The notes below the pieces were generated by a model that did no database searches, had not been told where the DNA came from, and saw nothing but the letters and a program-made list of their open reading frames with translations. From a virus: a DNA stretch of 30,862 nt. Made by a program: the position numbers and the translations under genes. Positions 1 to 7,445 of the stretch are shown here, in pieces. Every line of letters starts with the position of its first letter. The first letter of the stretch is position 1. The stretch covers positions 1-30,862 of IMG/VR virus record IMGVR_UViG_3300009129_001429; one strand, written 5' to 3'.

Positions 1-1
1 C

Positions 2-835
2 AGAAAACCACTTGCAGAATCAGGATTTACTATATCATTTTGGTGGAGACCAGACCAAAACTATCAGGATTCATTTCCTATTGGCTGGAAAAGAGATACA
101 CATGCCAGATTTGACTTTGGAATAAGAAATGCATCAAAACCATGGTTTGGTTTAGGCAGTTCAGAATTAAAAGGCGTAACTTGGGAAACTATGTTTGATG
201 ATTCAGGTAATTCAGATTTAAAAAACACATTATTGGATAGTGGCGAAGGAACAGACCCCGGCTCTGGTAATCATTTAATACTGGGTAAATGGTATCATCT
301 TGTAGCAACATATGCAGGTACTGATAATCCTGATGGTGATGGTTACATGCTCCGTAAAATATATTTAAATGGATATCACATATATGGGGGATTTGGTGAA
401 GCAAAGCAATCTGTGAACTGGACGAGCCACACTGGCGCTCAGATGGCCCGGGGTTTAGCTTTTGGTATGCGCGTAGTAGTAGCTTCAGGAACGGACTCAG
501 AATCAGGACTAAGAAATGCTAAATATAACAACGGAAACGCATGTGGGCTTGATGAAATAGCTATTTATAGTGAAGCCAAAGATGCCGATTGGGTTACGAA
601 TGTATATAATGGTGGTGTGGATTACAATCATAAAGATTCGGGCGGCGATGGTCTTGTAGGATATTGGAGACTTAATGAAGGTAATGGAAATACTGTTAAA
701 GATTTATCAGGATATGGTTGGCACGGAACATTCACTAATGCTTCATACGGAACAAAGATTGATGCCGCTATAGCCGATCTACCACCTTCAGGAACACCAA
801 CTTGGATCAAGGTACCAACAGGATACGGTCAATAA
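2..835 (+). CDS. LamG/concanavalin-like tail or fibre protein, 3' part
   Basis: The reading frame is open from the left edge, so the true start lies outside the window and 277 residues are visible. The segment reads as a LamG/concanavalin-A-like beta-sandwich: an early FTISFWW strand, a GKWYHLVATYAG strand, a KIYLNG strand, GLDEIAIYSEAKD, and a late GLVGYWRLNEG followed by the GYGWHGTF strand. This pattern is typical of laminin-G-like domains on phage tail fibres and structural proteins, where they are thought to bind glycans. The Gly/Asn/Tyr-rich composition fits an extracellular beta structure. It is the only likely virion-surface protein in the window. Its stop codon overlaps the next start (TAATG), so the two genes are probably translated together. 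Fold confidence is good; the exact virion role is unknown. Confidence 0.75.
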   Translation, partial: RKPLAESGFTISFWWRPDQNYQDSFPIGWKRDTHARFDFGIRNASKPWFGLGSSELKGVTWETMFDDSGNSDLKNTLLDSGEGTDPGSGNHLILGKWYHLVATYAGTDNPDGDGYMLRKIYLNGYHIYGGFGEAKQSVNWTSHTGAQMARGLAFGMRVVVASGTDSESGLRNAKYNNGNACGLDEIAIYSEAKDADWVTNVYNGGVDYNHKDSGGDGLVGYWRLNEGNGNTVKDLSGYGWHGTFTNASYGTKIDAAIADLPPSGTPTWIKVPTGYGQ

Positions 836-1419
836 TGAAACTCCTACTTGAAAATTGGCGACGATTTTTAAATGAGGAGCAGGAGTACGAGATTTACTGT
901 GACATGGATGGTGTGCTTGTAGACTTCGAATTAGGGGCCGTAGAGCACATCACAAGCGACTTAAAAAGCGGAAAGGCTTCCGAGCTAGAGGAAGAGCTTG
1001 GACGCGATTATATCACCGCTGAGGATATTAGGTCAAATAAGTCCGTTAGAAATTATATGTACAAAGAATTAGAACATAACGCAGAATTTTGGGAGAACTT
1101 GCCTTGGATAGAAAATGGTCCCGAATTGTGGGCCGCAATTGCTCCATATAATCCGAATATATTAACAACCCCTATGGGATATGGATCCGAAATTGGCAAA
1201 CAAGCTTGGATTGATAAAAACTTAAGCCCCCTCCCCCAACAAGTTTTTATGTCGAGAGATAAATATCGCTGGGCCGATAAAAATAGTATTTTGATCGATG
1301 ATTGGACAAAAAACACCATTCCTTGGGAAGAACACGGCGGCATAGCTATTTTACATCGAGATTCAGACATAGAAAAAACACTGTCAACACTGCAGGAACT
1401 CGGACTGCAAACTAATTAA
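835..1419 (+). CDS. HAD-superfamily 5'(3')-deoxyribonucleotidase-like phosphatase
   Basis: This 194-aa protein has HAD motif I, DMDGVLVDF, with catalytic Asp23 and Asp25, and a late acidic motif, LIDDW (Asp155/Asp156). Between them lies ILTTPMGYGSEIGKQAWIDK, resembling the cap and motif II/III region of the NT5C-type nucleotidases common in phages. The likely reaction is dephosphorylation of (deoxy)nucleoside monophosphates. The ATG at 835 is preferred over an in-frame start at 802 because it overlaps the previous stop (TAATG) and gives the N-terminus MKLLLENWRRFLNEE. That N-terminus precedes the enzyme domain and resembles the first residues of the 7442-8206 protein. It looks like a T4-type capsid-targeting peptide with a possible L-x-E cleavage site, so the enzyme may be packaged in the head (inference). 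Confidence 0.8.
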   Translation: MKLLLENWRRFLNEEQEYEIYCDMDGVLVDFELGAVEHITSDLKSGKASELEEELGRDYITAEDIRSNKSVRNYMYKELEHNAEFWENLPWIENGPELWAAIAPYNPNILTTPMGYGSEIGKQAWIDKNLSPLPQQVFMSRDKYRWADKNSILIDDWTKNTIPWEEHGGIAILHRDSDIEKTLSTLQELGLQTN

Positions 1420-1443
1420 AAGAGTGCGGCAGGAGGCAACAAT

Positions 1444-1761
1444 ATGGCTGATGGAGAATCTTGGGATCAATATTCCCGACTAGTTTTACAACAACTAGAA
1501 ACACTTTCAAATGGCATTGAAGCTTTGCGTGGAGAGCTTCAAGATGTCAAAAACCAACTCACAGAATTAAAAGCAAAAGAGGATCGGGTACAAGACTTAA
1601 AAGATTGGAAAGAGAAGATTGACGAGGTCGCGTCTCCTTCTCAGCTACAAAATGCGCTACAAGAAATAGAAGATTTAAAGACCTTTAAGACAAAAGCGGT
1701 CACTATTTTTGCTGTAGTGCAGTTTTTGATGGCTGCAGCAATAGCTTTATCTAGGATATAG
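1444..1761 (+). CDS. Coiled-coil protein with C-terminal membrane segment
   Basis: A 105-aa protein with a strong AGGAGG Shine-Dalgarno before its ATG. Residues about 10-80 are heptad-like and highly charged (LQDVKNQLTELKAKEDRVQDLKD), so a coiled coil is expected. The last 20 or so residues (AVTIFAVVQFLMAAAIALSRI) form one transmembrane helix at the extreme C-terminus. This topology recalls XhlA-type phage haemolysin/holin accessory proteins and tail-anchored phage membrane proteins. No catalytic motif is visible. A role in lysis is possible, but no endolysin is adjacent, so the function is left open. Confidence 0.7.
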   Translation: MADGESWDQYSRLVLQQLETLSNGIEALRGELQDVKNQLTELKAKEDRVQDLKDWKEKIDEVASPSQLQNALQEIEDLKTFKTKAVTIFAVVQFLMAAAIALSRI

Positions 1762-1775
1762 TAGCTATTTATCAT

Positions 1776-2066
1776 ATGGGATTTGACTACATAGATGAAA
1801 AAAAATTTAAGCGATTGGTTAAGCAAATTAGTGGAACCATCACTGAGAGAGATGGAGAATTAGTCCCCTATCACTCCATAATCGGTAGTGGTGCGATGTG
1901 GTGCTATCAACCGAGTAACAAAACTATGGTAAGAGTTCTTCGCGGTACAAAAATCTTTGTTTTAGATTATGGAGACGAAACAGACGAACGCTGTCTGGCG
2001 TTAACCACGGATGGGGTACCCATTTTGATAAAAAAAGACGAAATTATAGAAATAGGCTTTGATTAG
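1776..2066 (+). CDS. Hypothetical protein, 96 aa
   Basis: No family recognised. The protein is soluble and mixed alpha/beta in appearance: a Lys-rich first helix, then several predicted strands (MVRVLRGTKIFVLDYGD, RCLALTTDGVPILIKKDEIIEIGF). The C-terminal half could be a small beta-barrel. No Shine-Dalgarno of note precedes the ATG, which lies 15 nt after the preceding stop. The stop TAG overlaps a GTG that can start the following 54-aa ORF (TAGTG). Length, codon use and packing match the neighbours, so it is probably real. Confidence 0.6.
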   Translation: MGFDYIDEKKFKRLVKQISGTITERDGELVPYHSIIGSGAMWCYQPSNKTMVRVLRGTKIFVLDYGDETDERCLALTTDGVPILIKKDEIIEIGFD

Positions 2067-2230
2067 TGTTATTTAAATTTGATAAATTTTGGAAAATTAT
2101 TTTAGTAACGATAAGTTCGTGGCTTGTCTACGCCTGCGCAGGTTATGAATTTACTACTATCACCTTGTTATCCCTTATATTAGCGGATAACCTTTTTAGT
2201 GCGACAAACGATGGCAAAAAAAAGAAATAA
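2066..2230 (+). CDS. Small membrane protein, 54 aa
   Basis: A GTG-started ORF that fills what would otherwise be a 144-bp gap. It begins inside the stop of the previous gene (TAGTG) and ends 20 nt inside the next gene in another frame. The translation is strongly hydrophobic in two stretches, WKIILVTISSWLVYACAGY and TTITLLSLILADNLF, with charged residues at both ends (FKFDK at the start, DGKKKK at the end). This is what a small two-helix inner-membrane protein looks like. It has no Shine-Dalgarno of its own, so expression would depend on translational coupling. Function unknown; a holin or spanin-like role cannot be judged. Confidence 0.5.
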   Translation: MLFKFDKFWKIILVTISSWLVYACAGYEFTTITLLSLILADNLFSATNDGKKKK

Positions 2231-2447
2231 AAGTAAAAATTATGACATCACAGGAATTGTAGAAGTCATTAATATTACTCCGGGACATCGGAAAGCAACT
2301 ATATTGAACTTAGATGAACGTCGTTCGGTAGAAAAAACGGAAATTTCTGGCTCAATAGTTATAAAAAGAGCTATTTATGAAGCAAATGCTACAAAAGAAC
2401 TCTCGAACCAAGAAATACCTGCCGAACGACCCAGCGATGAAAGGTAA
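2211..2447 (+). CDS. Hypothetical protein, 78 aa
   Basis: Begins MAKKRNKSKNYDITG and continues with a short beta-rich segment (GIVEVINITPGHRKATILNLDE) and a polar tail. The frame has an earlier GTG at 2199, but the ATG at 2211 gives the more natural Lys-rich N-terminus. No family recognised. It overlaps the small membrane ORF before it by 20 nt and the next gene by 11 nt. Confidence 0.55.
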   Translation: MAKKRNKSKNYDITGIVEVINITPGHRKATILNLDERRSVEKTEISGSIVIKRAIYEANATKELSNQEIPAERPSDER

Positions 2448-2595
2448 GACACTATATATTCTTTATCAATTTGATATGAACAAAGACGAATTAGTGTCTG
2501 ATGGCCCTTATTTAAAAAAGGAAGAAGCTTATAATCACATGCACGGTTTTTTGAAGAAAGGTATATGTGCCTGGGTAGTCGTCTATAATGGATGA
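2437..2595 (+). CDS. Hypothetical protein, 52 aa
   Basis: Starts at the ATG inside the end of the preceding gene. An in-frame upstream ATG at 2377 would add 20 residues lying wholly over the neighbour, so it is less likely. The sequence (KTLYILYQFDMNKDELVSDGPY... to KKGICAWVVVYNG) looks like a small beta-alpha-beta protein. The first strand and the final WVVVYN strand are hydrophobic. No family or motif is recognised. It overlaps the next gene by 8 nt, as expected in a coupled phage operon. Confidence 0.5.
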   Translation: MKGKTLYILYQFDMNKDELVSDGPYLKKEEAYNHMHGFLKKGICAWVVVYNG

Positions 2596-2848
2596 ACAGG
2601 AACCATTTGGCACGATAGCTGCTAATAGTTTAAAAGTAGGAGATATTGTAGAATGGTCGACGTGGGATCCTAGCCGTGATAATTGGGAATTGAATTATGG
2701 AATTATTATGGAAATTAAAAATGAGGTAAAGGGCAATCGATTGGTTTCGGTTTCCGTAGTGATGCCGTTAGTAGGTCCAAAACAAGAAATTGAATTTTTT
2801 ACTCCAACTTTAAAACTTATTTCTGAGGCCTCTAAAGTAGGCGACTAA
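2588..2848 (+). CDS. Hypothetical small beta-barrel-like protein, 86 aa
   Basis: The LKVGDIVEWSTWD segment followed by NYGIIMEIKNEVKGNRLVSVSVVMPLVGP reads like a small SH3-like or KOW-like beta-barrel, a type of short protein frequent in phage genomes. No catalytic residues are evident. The ATG overlaps the previous gene by 8 nt and the stop is directly followed by the next ATG. Function unknown. Two later proteins (14302-14550 and 14531-14737) have a similar small-barrel look. Confidence 0.55.
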   Translation: MDEQEPFGTIAANSLKVGDIVEWSTWDPSRDNWELNYGIIMEIKNEVKGNRLVSVSVVMPLVGPKQEIEFFTPTLKLISEASKVGD

Positions 2849-3193
2849 ATGAAATCGATTATAGACCATATAGCCCTTAAAGTTGAGGATCTAAAGATCG
2901 CAGAAGAGTGGTATTGCAACAATTTAGATGCTGAAGTCACTTTTCGAGATAAAAAGTACACAAGATTAAAGGTAGAAAATACTAACATTGCCTTAATCGA
3001 CAAAAAATACTATCCTTGGGAGCATATTGCAATTTTGATAGAGAACAAAGAGGATTTGCCTCATGATTTAGGAAAAACTATAGAACATCGCGATGGAACG
3101 GTGGGAGTTTATGTAAAAGACCCATTTGGTAACTATTTAGAGTATATCTGGTACTCTGAAGAGCAAAAAAAGGTATTTTTAGATAATGATTGA
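2849..3193 (+). CDS. VOC (glyoxalase/dioxygenase-like) superfamily protein
   Basis: A 114-aa protein with the vicinal oxygen chelate pattern: IDHIALKVEDLKIAEEWYCNNLDAEV at the N-terminus, then TRLKVENTNIALID, HIAILIEN, and the closing VYVKDPFGNYLEYIWY. Putative metal ligands are His8 near the start, the His of HIAILI and the Glu of YLEYIW, as in glyoxalase I-like and fosfomycin-resistance-like proteins. One VOC module of this length would act as a dimer. The substrate cannot be told. It starts immediately after the preceding stop and overlaps the next gene by 8 nt. Confidence 0.8.
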   Translation: MKSIIDHIALKVEDLKIAEEWYCNNLDAEVTFRDKKYTRLKVENTNIALIDKKYYPWEHIAILIENKEDLPHDLGKTIEHRDGTVGVYVKDPFGNYLEYIWYSEEQKKVFLDND

Positions 3194-4136
3194 TATTATT
3201 AATCCGATGATTAAGCAATTTATGCCTTTTGCACAGGAAAAAATGGGTTTTCACAAGCCCCCTAAATTGTTTTTGCGTGGATCTCCTAAGAACGCTGCTA
3301 ACCCACTGGGGAAAACGGCATTCTATGATCCTGCCGCACAAGCTATTACCATATATATTACAGATCGTCACCCTAAAGACGTTATGAGGTCACTATCACA
3401 CGAATTAGTACACCATACACAAAACTGTCGGGGTGACTTTGACAATGTCGGAGAAATGGGTGAAGGATATGCCCAAAACGACGAATATCTGCGCGAAATG
3501 GAGCGCGAAGCATACGAAAAAGGAAATATGTGCTTTCGAGACTGGGAAGACAGCATCAAAAGTACTATTTATTTTGAACATCTACAAAAAGGAGCTAAGA
3601 AAACGATGTCTACTAAAGAATGGAGAAATGGAGAATTAACCACGATTCTCTCAGAAGCTTTTGGTTTTAAGTTTAATCTTGACCATCTTACTGAGGAACG
3701 AACTGGTTCAGGAATCGATCACGGTGGTGACGATGATGAAGAGGCTGAGGAAGAGACCGAAGGCACAGCCGATAGCAAACGCGAAGAAAAAGGTCTTCGT
3801 GATGAAGGACAAGTTTCAAGCGGTCGCAATGGGCCAAATGACAGGCGCCCAGATCCACGGAAGCGTCCGATGGAAGAGGAAGAAGAGCCTTGGGGAATGG
3901 ATACGGTTAAAGATCCGAAGCCCCACAAGCGCCAGGATACCCTTGCACTCCCCGCTCGTAAAAAATGTGAGGATGGTTCGAAACCTGATCGACGAACGGG
4001 CAACTGCCCTGATGAGCGTGTACAGGTCGATTATCGAGCGTCCCCCTACGGACTTGAAGAAAAAGCTGAAATTACTGAGGTTCAAATCCGCGAAGCTGCC
4101 AAACGTGTTTTGGCTCGGCTCAAAGGAGGAAAATAA
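3186..4136 (+). CDS. Zincin-like metallopeptidase with low-complexity charged tail
   Basis: A 316-aa protein. The first 125 residues form the presumed peptidase domain, with the zinc-binding helix SLSHELVHHTQN (His72, Glu73, His76) and a later EGYAQNDEYLREMEREAY segment that could supply the third ligand. Residues about 175-275 are a polar, charged spacer: an acidic stretch (GDDDEEAEEETEG), then Lys/Arg/Asp/Pro-rich sequence with repeated Glu runs. The protein ends in a basic helix, EVQIREAAKRVLARLKGGK. The spacer is probably disordered. The protein resembles uncharacterised phage zincins; a target is not known. It overlaps the VOC gene by 8 nt and is followed at once by the Thr-rich gene. 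Confidence 0.7.
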   Translation: MIDIINPMIKQFMPFAQEKMGFHKPPKLFLRGSPKNAANPLGKTAFYDPAAQAITIYITDRHPKDVMRSLSHELVHHTQNCRGDFDNVGEMGEGYAQNDEYLREMEREAYEKGNMCFRDWEDSIKSTIYFEHLQKGAKKTMSTKEWRNGELTTILSEAFGFKFNLDHLTEERTGSGIDHGGDDDEEAEEETEGTADSKREEKGLRDEGQVSSGRNGPNDRRPDPRKRPMEEEEEPWGMDTVKDPKPHKRQDTLALPARKKCEDGSKPDRRTGNCPDERVQVDYRASPYGLEEKAEITEVQIREAAKRVLARLKGGK

Positions 4137-4430
4137 ATGGGAAAATCATGGAAAAGACGCTGGAACGCCGCCCGGTTGGCCTCGTATAACACTACTACGA
4201 CTGACACGGTTACAACTACGGCACCAGAAGTAGAGACAATCACAGTAGAAACAACGACTCCCATAGTGGAAGCGACAGCGGCAGAGGAAAAAACAACTTC
4301 CCCTCAAACCACTACAAAGAAAAAGACAACTACTTCGACTCGTACTGCCCGAAAAAAGGTAACCAATACAACAAAACGCCAAACACGCAAGAAAACCACT
4401 ACTACCGAAGCCACAACTCACACTACTTAA
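4137..4430 (+). CDS. Thr-rich basic low-complexity protein
   Basis: The ATG directly follows the previous stop. After MGKSWKRRWNAARLASYN the 97-aa protein becomes almost purely Thr with Lys, Arg, Glu, Ala and Val. An acidic Thr-rich block (residues about 20-60) is followed by a basic block (TKKKTTTSTRTARKKVTN... RQTRKKTTTTEATTHTT). It has no hydrophobic core and must be disordered. The basic half looks like a histone-H1-like or protamine-like nucleic-acid-binding tail; the Thr runs could be phosphorylated or glycosylated. Function unknown. The reading frame is supported by tight packing on both sides. Confidence 0.6.
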   Translation: MGKSWKRRWNAARLASYNTTTTDTVTTTAPEVETITVETTTPIVEATAAEEKTTSPQTTTKKKTTTSTRTARKKVTNTTKRQTRKKTTTTEATTHTT

Positions 4431-4444
4431 AGGAATAAGCAAAA

Positions 4445-4702
4445 ATGTCGTTAAATAAAGTCTGGAATGATTTCTTACTGAATGAAAATCTTCAAGATAA
4501 AAATATTTTTACTTATTTGCAAGGTTTAGAAGAAATAATCTCCAATATTAAGCCAAAATCGATGACAGAAGAGCGTCGTTTGTCTTTGGCGAGGCAGCAT
4601 CTGAAAGAAGCTCGCAGATCTGCACGCAGAATGCAAAACGAACTCCAAGTTCTAGAAGAAAGGCTTAATGTATTGGAAGAAAGCCTAAACGAGGGCTCGT
4701 AA
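4445..4702 (+). CDS. Coiled-coil protein, 85 aa
   Basis: AAAGGA lies upstream of the ATG. The N-terminus MSLNKVWNDFLLNENLQDKN resembles the W-x-x-F-L-x-E start peptides of the 835 and 7442 genes and could be a head-targeting sequence. The rest is helical, with a C-terminal coiled coil (HLKEARRSARRMQNELQVLEERLNVLEESLNEG). The stop overlaps the start of the large 641-aa gene (TAATG). A scaffold or internal-head role is conceivable by analogy with T4 core proteins, but nothing proves it. Confidence 0.6.
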   Translation: MSLNKVWNDFLLNENLQDKNIFTYLQGLEEIISNIKPKSMTEERRLSLARQHLKEARRSARRMQNELQVLEERLNVLEESLNEGS

Positions 4703-6627
4703 TGGGTGGTGCGGCGGGCCATATGGCTCATCCCTTCGATTTGGGATGGGTAAACTCGGGTTCTGACCTCTTAGATTTCTTTGAGAAGGCAAAAACCTAT
4801 GTTGAGAAGAAGGGCGCTGGCTCCGTCAAGATAGATGGCGTCAATGTATCGTTCAAAGTGGTCGGAGACGACGAAAACAAGCAATTTGCGGTTGATCGCG
4901 GCTCCTTAAAGCCAATAGACATCGATGGAATTACGATGGACCGCGTTGATGACCGTTTTCCAGAAGGCCACGGCATGCGGCCGGCGATCCGGACCCTTTT
5001 GACCATTTTAAATGAAGCTTTGCCCGATATTCAACAAGAATTAGAAGAATTAGGCATGTGGGACGACCCATCGCGCTTTTTAAACACCGAATATGTCGCC
5101 GGAACGACAAATGTGACTCAATATGATGAAAATTTCCTTGCAATTCACGGATTAAGCCAATTTTATCAAAAAACCGCTAAATCTGGACCCAGCAAAGGAA
5201 ATATACGCCCTGGAATGGCGCGCCCGGAAGGAGTAAAGGCTCCAAGCGTCGAAGTGGCCTATGATCCTCAAACAATGGACAAATTAGTCACGAAACTCAA
5301 TTCTGTAGCCGAAAACTACGGTTTTAAGGTATATGGCTCCGTTCCAACCGAAAAAATCGACGAAATCGACTTTTCATCGACTTTATCGCAACCTTTTACA
5401 GTAAACGTGTCTCCTGATCGCCAAATCACTAAATCTTTGGAAGAATGGTTGCGCGAAGTCCAAAATCCACGTTATAAAGTGGTCAAATTAAAAGATGGGA
5501 CCAAAATACACTCTCTACATAAACAACTTTATCTTAATATCTTAAATGGAGAGACCCCAGTGGTAGATTTACTTGATCAGGCAGATGCGCAAGATGCTAT
5601 TTATGGTGCAGTGCTGATGCACGCCACTCGAATGCTTGGAAATGATGTTATGAAGGCCCTGACAAGCCCGATGGGCGATGTAATGAACCATGAAGGTATT
5701 GTTATGCGAGATGAGAAACTTTTTGGACCAAATCCTGTCAAAATCACCGGAGACTTTATTGTTGGTAACCTCGGAGGCGGATTTGGACAGGTCACTGAAG
5801 AAGAAGAAGAAATAGAGGTCATCGACAACGAAGATGCAGATCCTGTGGGAGAATTTGCTGGTGGTGAAACGGTTGCTATTGTCCCCGGCGCATTTAAGCC
5901 GCCACACCGCGGCCATCTTGCAATGGTAGAACAATATGCCGATGAAGCAGACCGTGTAATAGTGTTAATTTCAGCCCCTGTGTTAGCAGGTAGAAAACTA
6001 CCTAATGGGCGCGAAATTACTGCTGCAGATTCTCAAAAGATTTGGGAATTGTATGTTGATCACTTACCAAACGTTGAAGTAGAGATTTCCTCGCATGCTT
6101 CTCCCATAAATGCAGCTTATGAATATGTTGGAGAGGAAGGACCACTCAATGCGGGCGATAGTGTTATTCTCGGCTGCAGCAAAAAGGATTGTGATTGGAA
6201 ACGATGGATGGGCGCTGAAAAATATATTAAAGATGGGGTAAGCCTGCTACCGCCCGAAGGTGTTTCCCCGACATATCGGGATAATGGTGAGCCATTTAGT
6301 GCTACCGAAATGAGAGACTTGCTTGGGCGCGCACAAGAAGACTCAGATGCAATTGAAGAATTAGAAGAATTTACCGGCGAAGATAATGTTTTTGATGTTT
6401 TGTCTATTTTGGGCCTAAATGTTGGTTTAAGTGAGATGTCTTCAATGGGTGGCGGGGCCGTCCAAGGTGCAGCCGTAGGAGCCAAGGGAGGACCTTGGCG
6501 CCACACTGATATTGAAGCCGAGAACGAAAAAGAAAAGAAACGTAGTAGACTTAAAAAAGAAAATATAGATTTATCTATGGTTGATGAAGTAATGAGACTA
6601 TTTATGGAAAGAGGGATTATCCAATGA
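4702..6627 (+). CDS. Ligase-like nucleotidyltransferase domain fused to HxGH cytidylyltransferase-like domain
   Basis: A 641-aa two-domain protein. Residues about 1-370 carry the signatures of the covalent nucleotidyltransferase fold (DNA/RNA ligases, capping enzymes): motif I KIDG with Lys43, an FAVDRGS stretch resembling motif Ia, LNTEYVAG resembling motif III, EGIVMR resembling motif IV (Glu331), and VKITG resembling motif V (Lys347). An acidic linker follows. Residues about 390-560 are an HxGH nucleotidyltransferase domain (VAIVPGAFKPPHRGHLAMVEQ, His402/His405; later a SATEMRDLL helix) like NMN or phosphopantetheine adenylyltransferases. A basic, helical tail ends the protein. The fusion suggests adenylate transfer, for example in nucleic-acid repair or NAD metabolism, but the substrate is unknown. 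The MGGAAGHMAHPFD start may match a phage family of unknown function. Confidence 0.75.
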   Translation: MGGAAGHMAHPFDLGWVNSGSDLLDFFEKAKTYVEKKGAGSVKIDGVNVSFKVVGDDENKQFAVDRGSLKPIDIDGITMDRVDDRFPEGHGMRPAIRTLLTILNEALPDIQQELEELGMWDDPSRFLNTEYVAGTTNVTQYDENFLAIHGLSQFYQKTAKSGPSKGNIRPGMARPEGVKAPSVEVAYDPQTMDKLVTKLNSVAENYGFKVYGSVPTEKIDEIDFSSTLSQPFTVNVSPDRQITKSLEEWLREVQNPRYKVVKLKDGTKIHSLHKQLYLNILNGETPVVDLLDQADAQDAIYGAVLMHATRMLGNDVMKALTSPMGDVMNHEGIVMRDEKLFGPNPVKITGDFIVGNLGGGFGQVTEEEEEIEVIDNEDADPVGEFAGGETVAIVPGAFKPPHRGHLAMVEQYADEADRVIVLISAPVLAGRKLPNGREITAADSQKIWELYVDHLPNVEVEISSHASPINAAYEYVGEEGPLNAGDSVILGCSKKDCDWKRWMGAEKYIKDGVSLLPPEGVSPTYRDNGEPFSATEMRDLLGRAQEDSDAIEELEEFTGEDNVFDVLSILGLNVGLSEMSSMGGGAVQGAAVGAKGGPWRHTDIEAENEKEKKRSRLKKENIDLSMVDEVMRLFMERGIIQ

Positions 6628-7445
6628 AAGCTGAGCAAGAGCAAATCTTAAGAGAGAATATAAGACAGTTAATTGAAGTTGTCAAGCAAAAAAGAAGTAC
6701 AGTCCAAGAAACACTGTTATTAGAAGAAGAACGCCTCCGCGGGATCGTTAGAGACTTAATTGATGTTGAACTCCAATCGCTCCGCGAGGATACTACCCCT
6801 GACAACGACCCGGTGCCCAATAAGTCTACTGGCATTAACGTTCTCGAAGATCTTTTGAAGAAAATTATTCCTGTCCTAGAGACTGATTATAAATTACTTA
6901 CTACCGATGCCGAACAGCGCCAATCATTCCGCGCGCATGTTATTAATGCTGTAGTTGATGCCTTAACACCTGCTGAAGTTAATAATGAGGCTGGTGAGGA
7001 GGTTGCTGCAGCGGATGCACTAGAAGAAGAAGTAGATATAGCTATTGGCGATGAAGATAAGTTTATCGATATTCGAACTGATGCAGAAAAAAGTGCTGAT
7101 GATGAAGAAGTCGAAGAGGACCCCCGCGATGGTTTTGGCGTCGCCGGCGAAGATGAAACTGGACGCAATGTAGCTTATAATGCCTTTAAAAAGATTCAAA
7201 CTTCAATTATTGATTCTTATGAATTATTATCTAATCCTGAAGACCAAGAATTGTTTTATGATTATTTGATCGCCAATCTTAAATTGTATTTTGATAAATT
7301 CGAAGGCGAATTGGCGCCAGACGTAGAAGAGCCCACAAATCAAGCCTATGACGATGCTAAGAGCGAAGAAGGCGATATGGGCGCGCCAGATGACACTGAG
7401 ATGGATTTCGGTGGTGATGAAGAAGAGATAGAATTAGAATTATGA
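6624..7445 (+). CDS. Acidic helical protein, 273 aa
   Basis: The ATG overlaps the previous stop (ATGA). Residues about 1-60 form a charged coiled coil (QILRENIRQLIEVVKQKRSTVQETLLLEEERL). The middle and C-terminal parts are extremely acidic (EEVAAADALEEEVDIAIGDEDKF, DDEEVEEDPRDG, DFGGDEEEIELEL). A small helical domain (FKKIQTSIIDSYELLSNPEDQELFYDYLIANLKLYFDKFEGEL) lies between them. No family is recognised. The acidic, helical composition is common in phage scaffold or internal-core proteins, and its position beside proteins with capsid-targeting-like starts fits that idea, but this is inference only. Confidence 0.6.
   Translation: MKAEQEQILRENIRQLIEVVKQKRSTVQETLLLEEERLRGIVRDLIDVELQSLREDTTPDNDPVPNKSTGINVLEDLLKKIIPVLETDYKLLTTDAEQRQSFRAHVINAVVDALTPAEVNNEAGEEVAAADALEEEVDIAIGDEDKFIDIRTDAEKSADDEEVEEDPRDGFGVAGEDETGRNVAYNAFKKIQTSIIDSYELLSNPEDQELFYDYLIANLKLYFDKFEGELAPDVEEPTNQAYDDAKSEEGDMGAPDDTEMDFGGDEEEIELEL

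Noticed and set aside
3661-4233. 190-aa + strand ORF in another frame
   Set aside because: It covers the charged tail of the zincin and the start of the Thr-rich gene; its basic composition results from frame-shifted reading of acidic and Lys-rich codons.
6117-6644. 175-aa ORF on the minus strand
   Set aside because: It lies entirely opposite the ligase/HxGH fusion gene, is Ser-rich with low-complexity runs and has no recognisable motif. It is a shadow of the codon bias of the + strand gene.
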